Source: Oscillospiraceae bacterium (GTDB lineage: Bacteria; Bacillota; Clostridia; Oscillospirales; Acutalibacteraceae). Taken from it: 64,000 nt of DNA. Below are positions 7,973 through 16,301 of this stretch, one piece after another. Each line of letters begins with the position of its first letter. Position 1 is the first letter of the stretch. Where the stretch lies: contig CADABX010000004.1 in assembly GCA_902786285.1 (NCBI GenBank), positions 1 through 64,000 on the forward strand. Direction: 5' to 3'. The position numbers were made by a program, and so were the translations under genes. Under the pieces are notes generated by a model. The model was not told the DNA's origin. It saw nothing but the letters and a program-made list of their open reading frames with translations, and searched no databases.

Positions 7973-8376
7973 CAGCGGTCTCCTTTCTGCGGCTTTTTGG
8001 CGTTTGCCGCGGCAAAAAATTTGTCGTTCTGAATGATAAAGCGCTCGTGCGTACCTTCGCCGATCTTGCCGCTTTCGTCGAAAACGTCGACCTTGAACAC
8101 CAGCCGGCGGCGGTCGATTTCAACAAGCTCGCTCTCGCACGTCACCTGCATCCCCAGCGGCGTGGCAGCAAGATGGCGCACGTCCACGCGCGTGCCGACC
8201 GTGCCAAGCCCTGCGTCCAAAAACGGCTGCACGCTTTTCCACGCGGTCTCCTCGAGCAGCGCAATCATCGCCGGCGTTGCGAATACCTCGAGTGCGCCGC
8301 TGCCGTAATGGGCGGCGGTCTGTGCATGGTTGACGGTGATGGTCTGTTTGCCTTTGATTCCTGTTTCCAACATCAT
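7972..8376 (-). CDS. Fluoroacetyl-CoA thioesterase-family hot-dog protein (FlK-like)
   Basis: 134 residues from MMLETGIKGKQ; AGGAGG lies five bases upstream of the first ATG and eight of the second, so the start may be 8376 or 8373. Single hot-dog domain with the family pattern VFATPAMIALLEETAW and GTRVDVRHLAATPLGMQV, the latter holding the conserved His. FlK itself hydrolyses fluoroacetyl-CoA; most relatives act on unknown small acyl-CoAs. The open frame continues far upstream with no homology, and that part is spurious. Coupled to the flavin-binding gene downstream; preceded by the hairpin array. Confidence 0.82.
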   Translation of the reverse strand: MMLETGIKGKQTITVNHAQTAAHYGSGALEVFATPAMIALLEETAWKSVQPFLDAGLGTVGTRVDVRHLAATPLGMQVTCESELVEIDRRRLVFKVDVFDESGKIGEGTHERFIIQNDKFFAAANAKKPQKGDR

Positions 8377-8394
8377 GGGGTCCTCCTTCTTCTC

Positions 8395-8562
8395 GCGCCG
8401 AAGGCGCATATCATGTGCCTGCACATATCGAGCGCCAAAGGCGCATATCGAAAATCTGCGCAGCAGATTTATATCGACCCGTCTTCGTCGAGATATCGCC
8501 CGTGCGGGCGATTCGATATACCGCCGCCTGAAGCGGCGGTTCGAGATGTCTGCTGCGCAGAC
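8395..8562. repeat. Array of about eight short hairpins joined by ATATCGA-like linkers
   Basis: Back-to-back palindromes: GCGCC-gaa-GGCGC (8395-8407), ATGTGC-ct-GCACAT (8413-8426), GCGCC-aaa-GGCGC (8432-8444), AAATCTGC-gca-GCAGATTT (8452-8470), a weaker GAC/GTC hairpin (about 8474-8491), CGCCCG-tg-CGGGCG (8497-8510), ACCGCCGC-ctgaa-GCGGCGGT (8520-8540) and GTCTGC-tgc-GCAGAC (8548-8562). Linkers are variants of ATATCGA/TCGATAT. Stems differ in sequence but not in layout, so it is neither a simple tandem repeat nor a CRISPR array. It fills the gap between the MATE stop and the thioesterase ribosome site. Confidence 0.85.
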
Positions 8563-8567
8563 AAGTT

Positions 8568-9926
8568 TTATTCTTCTTCCCCCAACTTCCGGTACCGCGT
8601 CAGGTACATCGTCACAAAGCACGCCGTGCCGCCGAGGAAGTTGGACACCGGCTCCGCCCAGAACACGCCCTTCACCCCGAGCGCCGTCAGCGGCAAAAGC
8701 AGCGTGAGCGGCACCACAATGACCGCCTTGCGCAAGAGCGAAAAGAAGATCGCCCGCTTCGCGTCGCCGAGTGCCTGAAACGTGCTCTGGCCGGCGAACT
8801 GCAGCGCCATAAACACAAAGCCAAAAAAGTAGATGCGCAGCATCGCGCTGCCCATGTCGATCATGGCAGGGTCGTCGGTGAAGATGGACACCCACACGTG
8901 CGGAAACAGCACCACCAGCAGCCATGCGACCAGCGTATATGCCGCGCCGGCGAGGGTGTTGAAGCGGATCCCCTGCTTCACACGGTCAAACTGCTTTGCA
9001 CCGTAGTTATAGCTGATCACCGGCAGCGCGCCGCTGACCATGCCCGTGACGGCGAGGGTGAACACCTCGCGCACGGACGAGAGCACCGTCATCACGCCGA
9101 CGTACAGATCGCCGCCGAAGCGCTGCAGCGTGGTGTTACACGCCACCTGCACGAGACACGCCGTGCCCTGCATGATAAAGTTGGACGTGCCGAGCTTTGC
9201 AATGTCTTTGAGGATCTGACCGTCGGGCTTCATATTTTTCCCGGTCAGCCGCACCGGCGGACGCTTTGCGCATAAAAACCGCAGCACCCACGCCGCCGAA
9301 ACCGCCTGGCTGACCACCGTGGCCAACGCCGCGCCGCGCACACCGAGATGCAGCGCAAAAATGCACACCGGGTCGAGCGCAATGTTGCACACCGCGCCGA
9401 TGATGACCGACACCATTCCGACCGCCGGAAAGCCCTGCGCGTTGATATAGCCGTTGAGCCCGGTGGCAAGCATGGAGAACACCGCGCCAAACAGGTAGAT
9501 TTGCAGATACGGCCCGGCATAGGCATAGGACGCTTCCGTGGCGCCGAACGCAAACAGCAGCGGCTTGCAGAAAACGAGACACAACACCGTAACCGCCGCC
9601 GCACTGCACAACAGCGCGAAGCACGCGTTGCCGAGGATGCGCCCGGCTTTTTTGTCGTCGCCTTCGCCGCGCGCGATCGAAAACAGCGGCACGCCGCCCA
9701 TCCCGAACAGCGCCGCAAACGCCATCACGATGGTCACGACCGGAAACGTCAGCCCGAGCCCCGTGAGCGCCATTGCACCGTTTTCACCCATGTGGCCGAT
9801 ATAGATGCGGTCCACCACGTTATACAGCAGCAGCACCGCCTGCGCGACCGTCAGCGGCAGCGCCTGCGCCAGGATGTTTTTCCAAACGGGGCCTTTGCCG
9901 AAATCGCGCGGCGTCCTAAAAGCCAT
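8568..9926 (-). CDS. MATE family multidrug/toxin exporter
   Basis: 452 residues with twelve predicted membrane helices in two halves; N-terminal half pattern PLTVAQAVLLLYNVVDRIYIGHMG and ALTGLGLTFP, typical of the DinF/NorM/VmrA branch. Exports cationic compounds in exchange for Na+ or H+. The MAFRTPRDF start has AGGAG eight bases upstream; the 25 codons before it lack homology. Own promoter upstream, and the membrane-anchored MerR gene follows on the same strand before it, so the regulator may respond to the exported compound (inference). Confidence 0.92.
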   Translation of the reverse strand: MAFRTPRDFGKGPVWKNILAQALPLTVAQAVLLLYNVVDRIYIGHMGENGAMALTGLGLTFPVVTIVMAFAALFGMGGVPLFSIARGEGDDKKAGRILGNACFALLCSAAAVTVLCLVFCKPLLFAFGATEASYAYAGPYLQIYLFGAVFSMLATGLNGYINAQGFPAVGMVSVIIGAVCNIALDPVCIFALHLGVRGAALATVVSQAVSAAWVLRFLCAKRPPVRLTGKNMKPDGQILKDIAKLGTSNFIMQGTACLVQVACNTTLQRFGGDLYVGVMTVLSSVREVFTLAVTGMVSGALPVISYNYGAKQFDRVKQGIRFNTLAGAAYTLVAWLLVVLFPHVWVSIFTDDPAMIDMGSAMLRIYFFGFVFMALQFAGQSTFQALGDAKRAIFFSLLRKAVIVVPLTLLLPLTALGVKGVFWAEPVSNFLGGTACFVTMYLTRYRKLGEEE

Positions 9927-9962
9927 AACGATCGCTCCTTCCTTTTGAAAATTCTGTATGGT

Positions 9963-9991
9963 ATTGTACCGCAATTGCCGCCGGTTTGCAA
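9963..9991 (-). promoter_or_regulatory. Promoter of the MATE gene
   Basis: Minus strand TTGCAA (9986-9991), 17-base spacer, TACAAT (9963-9968). Confidence 0.6.
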
Positions 9992-9999
9992 GAGTAAAC

Positions 10000-10029
10000 A
10001 AAAAGAAAACGGGCGGTCAGCGACCGCCC
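10000..10029 (-). terminator. Terminator of the MerR-type gene
   Basis: Perfect 8-bp stem GGGCGGTC (10011-10018) / GACCGCCC (10022-10029), loop of three, followed on the minus strand by a T-rich run. Confidence 0.8.
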
Positions 10030-10049
10030 ATCGGATTCAGATGTGCTGC

Positions 10050-10787
10050 TTATTCGCCGTCTTGCGGACTGTCTTCTGCGGCAACCTCCACGCAAAAGCC
10101 CTTGTGGCCGCAGTGGGTGCAGGTCAGGCGTCGCGTTTTCGGCGTGTGCCGCGCCCAGAACATCTCTTTGAACGAGGGCTTAAACACCGTGTGGCAGTCA
10201 GGGCAAAGATAGGCGACGCTCCGATAATAGTAGCGCGAGATCACGATACCCCAGGGAATCGCAATCAGCACATAGAGCGCGAACACCCACCACACGCCTT
10301 TGAGCGCCCACAGCAAAATACCCGCGATTTCGAGCAGGGAAACCGGGATCGCGCTGAGGATCATGGTCAGACGGACCTTTTTCAGATTGTTTTTGTTCTG
10401 CATGGTATAAGCTATATCGCCGATGGATTCCACCGAGATGTCGCCCGCGCCTTTCAGCTCGCGCCGCAGCGTCTCCAGCTTTTCGAGCTTTTCGCTCTTT
10501 GCGCCGATCTCTTCCCGCAGCGCCGTTTCCTGCTGCTGCAGCAGCAGATCGATCACGTCGCCGGCGTTTTGTTCGGCCAAAATCTGCTTGACCGTGTCGA
10601 TCGGCAGCCCCAGCTCCCGCAAAAAGCAAATCACGCGCATGCGCCGCAGATCGTCGCCGCTGTAAAGCCGCCGCCCGCCTTCGGACAGCGCCGACGGCGC
10701 AAGAATGCCGCGCGTGTCATAATACTGGACGGTGCGCACCGTGACGCCGCAAAGCTTTGCGAGCTCTCCCGTTGTGTAGTTGGACAT
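10050..10787 (-). CDS. MerR-family regulator with membrane helices and zinc ribbon
   Basis: 245 residues. MerR winged helix at 4-70 (YTTGELAKLCGVTVRTVQYYD, then GGRRLYS), coiled coil about 75-115, two membrane helices about 139-161 and 165-185, and a C-terminal zinc ribbon with Cys195/Cys198 and Cys223/Cys226. A MerR protein tied to the membrane is unusual: effector sensing may occur in or at the membrane, or through the metal site. AAGGAGGTG precedes ATG. Its promoter has the 19-bp spacer with a central dyad typical of MerR activation, so it is likely self-regulated. Neighbouring MATE exporter is a candidate target. Confidence 0.88.
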   Translation of the reverse strand: MSNYTTGELAKLCGVTVRTVQYYDTRGILAPSALSEGGRRLYSGDDLRRMRVICFLRELGLPIDTVKQILAEQNAGDVIDLLLQQQETALREEIGAKSEKLEKLETLRRELKGAGDISVESIGDIAYTMQNKNNLKKVRLTMILSAIPVSLLEIAGILLWALKGVWWVFALYVLIAIPWGIVISRYYYRSVAYLCPDCHTVFKPSFKEMFWARHTPKTRRLTCTHCGHKGFCVEVAAEDSPQDGE

Positions 10788-10810
10788 AGCTTTTCACCTC
10801 CTTCGCGTCA

Positions 10811-10841
10811 AGTGTAGCATGTAACGCAGCGTCATGAGCAA
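10811..10841 (-). promoter_or_regulatory. MerR-type promoter and operator
   Basis: Minus strand TTGCTC (10836-10841), an over-long 19-base spacer, TACACT (10811-10816). The spacer holds a dyad centred on ACGC-a-GCGT (10819-10835), the layout MerR proteins untwist. A second dyad ACCCCTGACGCAGGGT lies immediately upstream (10841-10856). Autoregulation is inferred from position. Confidence 0.65.
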
Positions 10842-10935
10842 CCCCTGACGCAGGGTGATTTTTCAAAAAGGGCGAAAAAATTTGCTTTTTCCATTGTAGC
10901 GCATGCAGCGCAAAGTTGCAAGCGAAAAGAGAAAA

Positions 10936-10958
10936 GGACCGCCGCAAAAGGACGGTCG
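10936..10958 (-). terminator. Weak terminator of the 76-residue gene
   Basis: GACCG/CGGTC stem with a long loop followed on the minus strand by CTTTTCTCTTTT. Confidence 0.4.
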
Positions 10959-10990
10959 GGGTTTTGCCGGGGTTTGGCGGATACGAAACC

Positions 10991-11221
10991 TTATTTGTTT
11001 TCGAGCCAGGCCTTCGCTTTCACTGCGGACAGGCACTTGATGTCTTCCTTCTTGTACTTGCTCTGGGCGCCGCCGTTGACATACAGGAAGTAGTAGCCCT
11101 TTTCGTTCTGATAAAGGGTTTCCTCATAGCCTGCCGGGTCGCCGAACACACCGCTGGTGCGTTTTTCGATGAGGGTGGAAGTTTCAGTGTCGTATTCGCG
11201 TTTGGAAATGATCTTTTTCAT
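10991..11221 (-). CDS. Small conserved hypothetical protein
   Basis: 76 residues beginning MKKIISKREYDTET. I recognise the pattern (KREYDTETS..., ETLYQNEKGYYFLYVNGGAQSKY, then an acidic/Lys-rich end) as a small family widespread in Clostridia, with no known function. No signal peptide, membrane helix or cysteine. AAAGGA ribosome site and its own promoter (TTGTAT-N17-TAGAAT) support expression as a single gene. Confidence 0.75.
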   Translation of the reverse strand: MKKIISKREYDTETSTLIEKRTSGVFGDPAGYEETLYQNEKGYYFLYVNGGAQSKYKKEDIKCLSAVKAKAWLENK

Positions 11222-11257
11222 GATGTAAGTTCCTTTCTTATTTTTCCGATTTTTGTT

Positions 11258-11286
11258 ATTCTACCACTGTTTTGTGTAAAATACAA
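11258..11286 (-). promoter_or_regulatory. Promoter of the 76-residue gene
   Basis: Minus strand TTGTAT (11281-11286), 17-base spacer, TAGAAT (11258-11263). Confidence 0.55.
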
Positions 11287-11417
11287 TGTGCACTATGCTG
11301 AAAAAAGCAGAGAAACCCGGGTGCAATTTGGAAATAATGAGACATAATAGACAAAAATCGACGCCTTTCACCAGTGTAATAAAAGATTCCCGTCCGGTTT
11401 TGCGGCGGCGGTTTTGC

Positions 11418-11446
11418 TTGCATTTTTCCTCTCTGGAAGTTATAAT
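11418..11446 (+). promoter_or_regulatory. Promoter of the GH63/37-like gene
   Basis: TTGCAT (11418-11423), 17-base spacer, TATAAT (11441-11446), 35 bases before the chosen start. Confidence 0.7.
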
Positions 11447-11480
11447 AGAAAAAACACCGCGCAAAGGATGGTGCCGCAGT

Positions 11481-13010
11481 ATGGAAAACAGCTTTTACAG
11501 CGAATTCACGATCATCGAAAACCGGTTTATGAAAGAGAACGTCTTTACCCATATGGAGCCGGAAGACCGCCCGCTTCCGACCTATGAATGCGAAAAAGAA
11601 AAGCTGCCGCGCCCCGTGTGGGACGGCCACGCCGACACCTTGCGCTGCTATGACAAAGTGTGGCGGCTCGCGTTCGGCAATCTTTGCAAGCCGACCCCTG
11701 GCACGGGGTATGTGTCCAACTTCATCGACACCGCGTTCAACGGCTGCATTTTTATGTGGGATTCGTCGTTCATTCTGATGTTCGGCAAATACGGCGCGCG
11801 CTCGTTCGATTTTCAGGGCACGCTCAACAACTTTTATTCCCACCAGTATCCCGACGGCTACGTCTGCCGCGAGATCGAGGAAGCCACCGGCCGCGACCAT
11901 TTCACGCGCTTTGATCCCGCCGCCACAGGCCCGAACGTCATGCCGTGGTGCGAATGGGAATACTTTAAAAACTTCGGCGACAAAGACCGGCTGGCAAAGG
12001 TTTTCCCCTGCCTGATGGCCTATCATGAATGGCTGCGCGACAACCACACCTGGCGCGACGGCACCTACTGGTCCAGCGGCTGGGGCTGCGGGATGGACAA
12101 TCTGCCGCGGCTGCAGGAAGGCTATCACGTCGCGTTTTCCCACGGCCACATGGTCTGGAACGACGCGTGCATGCAGGAGCTTCTGACCTGCAAGATCCTG
12201 ATCGACATGGCCGCTGTGCTCGGCCGCGAGGACGACGTCCAGGCGCTGCACGCCGAGCGCGACTATCTCATGCATGTGGTCAACGACCTGCTGTGGGACG
12301 ACAAAACGGCGTTTTACTACGACCTTTGGAAAAACGACCGCTGGAACTATGTCAAGCACATCGGCGCCTACTGGGCGCTTTTGGCCGAGATCGTGCCGGA
12401 CGACCGCGCCGACCGGTTTATTGCCCACCTTGAAAACGAAAACGAATTTGCAACGCCCTGCCCGGTGCCGGCGCTGTCCGCCGACCATCCGCAGTTTGAC
12501 CCGGACGGCGACTATTGGAACGGCGGCGTGTGGGCGCCCACAAATTACATGGTGCTGTGCGGCCTCGACAAATACGGCCGCTTCGCGCTGTCCCACAAGA
12601 TCGCACGGCGCTATCTCGACTATGTGGTGTCCGTGTTCAACGACACCGACACGGTGTTTGAAAACTACGCGCCCTGTCCGGACGAAACAGGCAAACCGCA
12701 CAAAGGCAATCCGTCGCGCGCAGACTTCGTGGGCTGGACGGGGCTTGCGCCGATCTCGGTGCTGTTTGAATTCGTCTTCGGCATCAAGCCCGACGCGGAA
12801 CAGAACACGATCCGCTGGCATATCAATCTGCCGGAGCGTCACGGCGTGGAACGCTATCCGTTTGGCAAAGAAACCACGCTCACGCTGATTTGCGAAAAAA
12901 GAGACAGCCCCCACGACGAACCGGTTGTCACGATCACGTCCGACAAGCCGGTCACGGTGGAGCTGTTTTGGGACAACGACACGAAGCGCAAAACCCTCAC
13001 GATCGATTAA
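11481..13010 (+). CDS. Trehalase/GH63-like (alpha,alpha)6-barrel glycoside hydrolase
   Basis: 509 residues, no signal peptide, so cytoplasmic. The fold family (GH37/GH63, MGH1-like) is read from FNGCIFMWDSSFILMFGKYG, the middle WSSGWGCGMDNLPR, and the late YWNGGVWAPTNYMVLCGL, which corresponds to the YWRGPVWPPVNY motif of GH63. These motifs carry the general acid Asp and base Glu region. Substrate could be an alpha-glucoside or mannosylglycerate-type sugar; it cannot be fixed from sequence. Start chosen at the ATG just after AAAGGATGG, downstream of a good promoter; upstream codons in frame lie inside the promoter. Ends at a bidirectional terminator shared with endonuclease IV. Confidence 0.78.
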   Translation: MENSFYSEFTIIENRFMKENVFTHMEPEDRPLPTYECEKEKLPRPVWDGHADTLRCYDKVWRLAFGNLCKPTPGTGYVSNFIDTAFNGCIFMWDSSFILMFGKYGARSFDFQGTLNNFYSHQYPDGYVCREIEEATGRDHFTRFDPAATGPNVMPWCEWEYFKNFGDKDRLAKVFPCLMAYHEWLRDNHTWRDGTYWSSGWGCGMDNLPRLQEGYHVAFSHGHMVWNDACMQELLTCKILIDMAAVLGREDDVQALHAERDYLMHVVNDLLWDDKTAFYYDLWKNDRWNYVKHIGAYWALLAEIVPDDRADRFIAHLENENEFATPCPVPALSADHPQFDPDGDYWNGGVWAPTNYMVLCGLDKYGRFALSHKIARRYLDYVVSVFNDTDTVFENYAPCPDETGKPHKGNPSRADFVGWTGLAPISVLFEFVFGIKPDAEQNTIRWHINLPERHGVERYPFGKETTLTLICEKRDSPHDEPVVTITSDKPVTVELFWDNDTKRKTLTID

Positions 13011-13020
13011 AGAAACGAAA

Positions 13021-13052
13021 AACGCTCTGCACAGCGCAGGGCGTTTTCTTCT
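13021..13052. terminator. Bidirectional terminator between convergent genes
   Basis: 10-bp stem 13021-13030 with 13036-13045, loop of five, T-run on the plus side and A-run (T on minus) on the other. Confidence 0.82.
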
Positions 13053-13059
13053 GTTTGCA

Positions 13060-13896
13060 TCAGGCTTCGCCGAGCCATTGCAGCACGGTATGGATCTCCT
13101 GTTTGTAGCCGTCCAGCTCGTTCGGCGTTTCCAGAACAAACGGCTTTTCCTGCAGCGCCGGGTGCAGCGCAAGCCGCCGCATGGCGTCGGCGCCGAGAAA
13201 GCCAAGGCCGAGCTTTTCGTGGCGGTCCTTATGGGAACCGCAATCGTTTTTGCTGTCGTTGAAATGCACGGCCAGCAATCGGTCAAGGCCGATCACACGG
13301 TCAAACTGCGTCAGCACACCGTCAAGGTCGTGCACAAGGTCATAGCCCGCGTCCCAGACGTGGCAGGTGTCAAAGCACACGCCGAGCTTCTCTTTTTGCT
13401 CCACGCGGTCGATGATTGCCCGCAGCTCTTCAAACGTTCCGCCGACCTCCGACCCTTTGCCGGCCATGGTTTCGAGCAGCACCGTGGTTTTTGTGTCCGG
13501 CGTGAGCACGGCGTTCAGCGCGTCCGCGATTAGCTGAATGCCCGTTTCCGTGCCCTGCCCGGTGTGCGACCCGGGATGAAAATTGTAAAGGCTCCCCGGA
13601 AAATACGCCATCCGGCAGAGATCCTTTTCCAGCATGTCCAGCGCGTTGCGGCGCGTCTGTTCGTTGGCGGCGCACAGGTTCATCGTGTAGCTCCCGTGGG
13701 CGACCGTGGGGCCAAAATGCGCTTTTGCAAGCAGTGCGTTCAGCGCGTCGGCGTCGGCCGGAATCAGATCCTTCGTTTTGCCGCCGCGCGGATTGCGGGT
13801 GAAATAGGCGAATGTGTTGCCGCCGAGCGAAAGCATGGTCTCGCCCATCGCGGCAAAGCCGCCCGAGACCGACAGATGACAGCCGATATAGATCAA
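13060..13896 (-). CDS. nfo: Endonuclease IV (AP endonuclease)
   Basis: 278 residues, the usual size. TIM barrel with three zinc ions, cutting 5' of abasic sites in base excision repair. Visible ligand motifs: IGCHLSVSGG (first His region), NFHPGSH, LLETMAGKGSEVG (Glu), GVCFDTCHVWDAGYD and HFNDSK, then RHEKLGLG. No ATG fits; a TTG at 13894-13896 followed by IYIGCHLSVSGG has AGAAGG 8 bases upstream and gives the family N terminus. The frame further upstream is not conserved. Confidence 0.93.
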   Translation of the reverse strand: MIYIGCHLSVSGGFAAMGETMLSLGGNTFAYFTRNPRGGKTKDLIPADADALNALLAKAHFGPTVAHGSYTMNLCAANEQTRRNALDMLEKDLCRMAYFPGSLYNFHPGSHTGQGTETGIQLIADALNAVLTPDTKTTVLLETMAGKGSEVGGTFEELRAIIDRVEQKEKLGVCFDTCHVWDAGYDLVHDLDGVLTQFDRVIGLDRLLAVHFNDSKNDCGSHKDRHEKLGLGFLGADAMRRLALHPALQEKPFVLETPNELDGYKQEIHTVLQWLGEA

Positions 13897-13977
13897 AGCA
13901 CAGCCCTTCTTTCGACGTTTTCTGTAATTGTAGCCGCCATCCGCGCGGTTGTCAAGTCCGCCCGGCGCAAAAAGCTC

Positions 13978-14006
13978 TTTACTTTTCTTTCGCCGCACTT
14001 TATAAT
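13978..14006 (+). promoter_or_regulatory. Promoter of the GH3 gene
   Basis: TTTACT (13978-13983), 17-base spacer, TATAAT (14001-14006). Confidence 0.55.
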
Positions 14007-14044
14007 ATAGATACACAATTACCCTCCGGAGAGGATCTGGTTTT

Positions 14045-16237
14045 ATGCAGCAAACGCCCGAACAACGTGCAAAAGCGCTGCTCGCACAAATGACATTGGA
14101 CGAAAAGATCGGTCAGGTCACGTCCGGCATGCTTTTTGAAGTTGACGAAACCTATCAGAGCCGCCGCAATCCGCTGCTCGGCTCCTACCGCAATCCGGGC
14201 CATTTCATGCACTATCAGCGCCCGGCGCCCGCAACGCCCGGCGAAGTGACAACGCAGATCAACAAAGACGTCCGTATCAGCATCGACGCCCAGCCGCACC
14301 ATATCCCGCCGATTGAAAACGGCGAAGCGCTCCACGGCGCGCAGTGGGGCATGGCCACGAATTTCCCCCAGCCGATCGGTCTTGCGTCCTCGTTTGACCC
14401 GGCTATGGTCGCACGTGTGGCGGACGCCATCGGCAAAGAGTGCGCCGCTGTGGGCGTGCGGCAGGTGTTTTCGCCGGTGGTCAATCTGGTACGCGACTGC
14501 CGCTGGGGACGGACGGTGGAAACCTACGGCGAAGACGTGCGCCTTGTGTCCGACATGGGCGCTGCCATGTGCCGCGGTCTGCAGCAAAACGGCGTGATCG
14601 CCACGCCCAAGCATTTTGCCGACAACTACGCCGCCGGCGGCCGCGATTCCAATTACGCGGAAACCGACGAGCGCACGCTGCGCGAAACGATTCTGCCGCC
14701 GTTCAAGGCCTGCTTTGACGCCGGCGCACAGTCGGTGATGGCGGCCTACAACGCGTGGAACGGTCTGCCCTGCAGTGCGAACGAAACACTGCTGACCAAT
14801 CTTCTGCGAAACGAATGGGGCTTTGACGGGTTCGTCGTGTCCGACTACTGGGGCGTGGAAGGGCTCCATTCCGCGCACCGGATCGCCAAAGACACCGCGC
14901 ACGCGGCGGCGATGGCGCTCAAAGCCGGGCTGGACGTCATTTTGCCCTATGATAACACCGAAACGATCCGGCAGGCGCTCGACGCCGGTCTGCTCACCGA
15001 ACAGGAGCTCGACCGCAATGTGCTGCGCGTGCTGACGGCAAAGTTCCGACTCGGGCTGTTTGACGCACCTTTTTGCGACCCGGACACCGCGGACAGCCTG
15101 GTGCGCTGCAACGCCCACCGCTTTTTGGCGCTGGAAGCGGCCAAAGAGAGCATCGTGCTGCTGAAAAACGACGGCGTTCTGCCGTTGCAAAAACCGCGGC
15201 TTTGCCGCATCGGCGTGTTCGGCCAAAGCGCCGATCTGATCCCGATCGGCTCCAACTATGCCGGGCCCTACGGCACACCGTGGCAGGGCAGCGACGCGCC
15301 CACGTGCCTGCAGGCATTGCAGGCGTTTTGCGGCGGCGAGGTTGAATTTGTCCGGGCGGCGGCCGACGAGATCGACGCCGTGGCGCCCACGTGCGACGTC
15401 AATCTCTATTTCACTTCGATCGTGGAGGGCGAAGGCAGCGACCGCAGCCGTCTGCGTCTGCCCGACATCACCACCCACAAGGCGCACCTCGACGACGCCG
15501 GCCTCATCGTGGACAGCGCAGAGCAGTCGATCACGGAAAACCAGGAGCGGTCGATTTTGCGGCTGACGGAAAAGAACCCCAACCTCGTCGTGGTTTTGCT
15601 CAACGGCGCGCCGATCGACATGACAGCATGGATCGACCGCGTGCCGGCGGTGGTCGAAGCGTGGTACCCTGGCGAACAGGGCGCCAAGGCGCTGGCGGAG
15701 ATTTTGTTCGGCGCAACCAATCCGTCGGGCAAGCTGCCGATCGGCATCCCGAAAAGCGTCGGTCAGCTCCCGCTGTTTTACGCGGTCAAGCCCTCGGGCC
15801 GCGGCTATGCCTATTGCGACGACGACGGCAAACCGCTGTTTCCGTTCGGCTTTGGTCTGAGCTATACGACCTTTGCCGTGTCGGACGCAAAGCTGACGCT
15901 GACAGAAAGCGGCGCGGCGGTCACATGCCTGCTGACCAACACCGGCGATTGCGCCGGCACAGAAGTGCTGCAGCTCTATCTCGGCTCCCACGGCTGCGAC
16001 GTGGTGCGCCCGATGCAGGAGCTCAAGGCCTACACCCGGGTCACACTCGAGCCGGGCGAAGCAAAGAGCGTCCGGCTGGAGCTCGGCACACAGGCGTTTT
16101 GCTACTATGACCGCGCGCTGCGCTTCGGGCTGCACGACGGCGACCACACGCTGCTGCTCGGCACGTCGTCGGATGCAGCCGACGCGTCGTTCGAGGTGTC
16201 TGTACGCGGCGGCAAGTTCTCTTTGCCGCAGGTCTGA
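14045..16237 (+). CDS. Glycoside hydrolase family 3 beta-glycosidase
   Basis: 730 residues, cytoplasmic (no signal peptide). Domains: GH3 N-terminal TIM barrel (about 15-340) with IENGEALHGAQ, NLVRDCRWGRTVETYGED and catalytic nucleophile Asp267 in GFVVSDYWG; GH3 C-terminal domain (about 370-600) with KESIVLLKNDGVLPL; fibronectin III-like tail with PFGFGLSYT and the final DGDHTLLLG. Splits beta-linked glucose or xylose oligomers after uptake. GGAGAGGA lies about 10 bases before ATG and a TATAAT promoter is upstream. Monocistronic, closed by a strong terminator. Sugar specificity uncertain. Confidence 0.93.
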   Translation: MQQTPEQRAKALLAQMTLDEKIGQVTSGMLFEVDETYQSRRNPLLGSYRNPGHFMHYQRPAPATPGEVTTQINKDVRISIDAQPHHIPPIENGEALHGAQWGMATNFPQPIGLASSFDPAMVARVADAIGKECAAVGVRQVFSPVVNLVRDCRWGRTVETYGEDVRLVSDMGAAMCRGLQQNGVIATPKHFADNYAAGGRDSNYAETDERTLRETILPPFKACFDAGAQSVMAAYNAWNGLPCSANETLLTNLLRNEWGFDGFVVSDYWGVEGLHSAHRIAKDTAHAAAMALKAGLDVILPYDNTETIRQALDAGLLTEQELDRNVLRVLTAKFRLGLFDAPFCDPDTADSLVRCNAHRFLALEAAKESIVLLKNDGVLPLQKPRLCRIGVFGQSADLIPIGSNYAGPYGTPWQGSDAPTCLQALQAFCGGEVEFVRAAADEIDAVAPTCDVNLYFTSIVEGEGSDRSRLRLPDITTHKAHLDDAGLIVDSAEQSITENQERSILRLTEKNPNLVVVLLNGAPIDMTAWIDRVPAVVEAWYPGEQGAKALAEILFGATNPSGKLPIGIPKSVGQLPLFYAVKPSGRGYAYCDDDGKPLFPFGFGLSYTTFAVSDAKLTLTESGAAVTCLLTNTGDCAGTEVLQLYLGSHGCDVVRPMQELKAYTRVTLEPGEAKSVRLELGTQAFCYYDRALRFGLHDGDHTLLLGTSSDAADASFEVSVRGGKFSLPQV

Positions 16238-16257
16238 CCGATCCGATCCTGCATCTG

Positions 16258-16292
16258 AAAAACGCCGCCGGAAAAAACCGGCGGCGTTTTTT
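16258..16292. terminator. Bidirectional terminator between convergent genes
   Basis: Perfect 11-bp stem 16261-16271 with 16278-16288, six-base A loop, T-run after and A-run before. Confidence 0.85.
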
Positions 16293-16301
16293 GGCGGCTG
16301 T

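Noticed and set aside
8395..8562. CRISPR array
   Set aside because: The repeats are short palindromes of differing sequence with 5-10 base linkers; there are no constant 25-40 base repeats with unique spacers and no cas gene.
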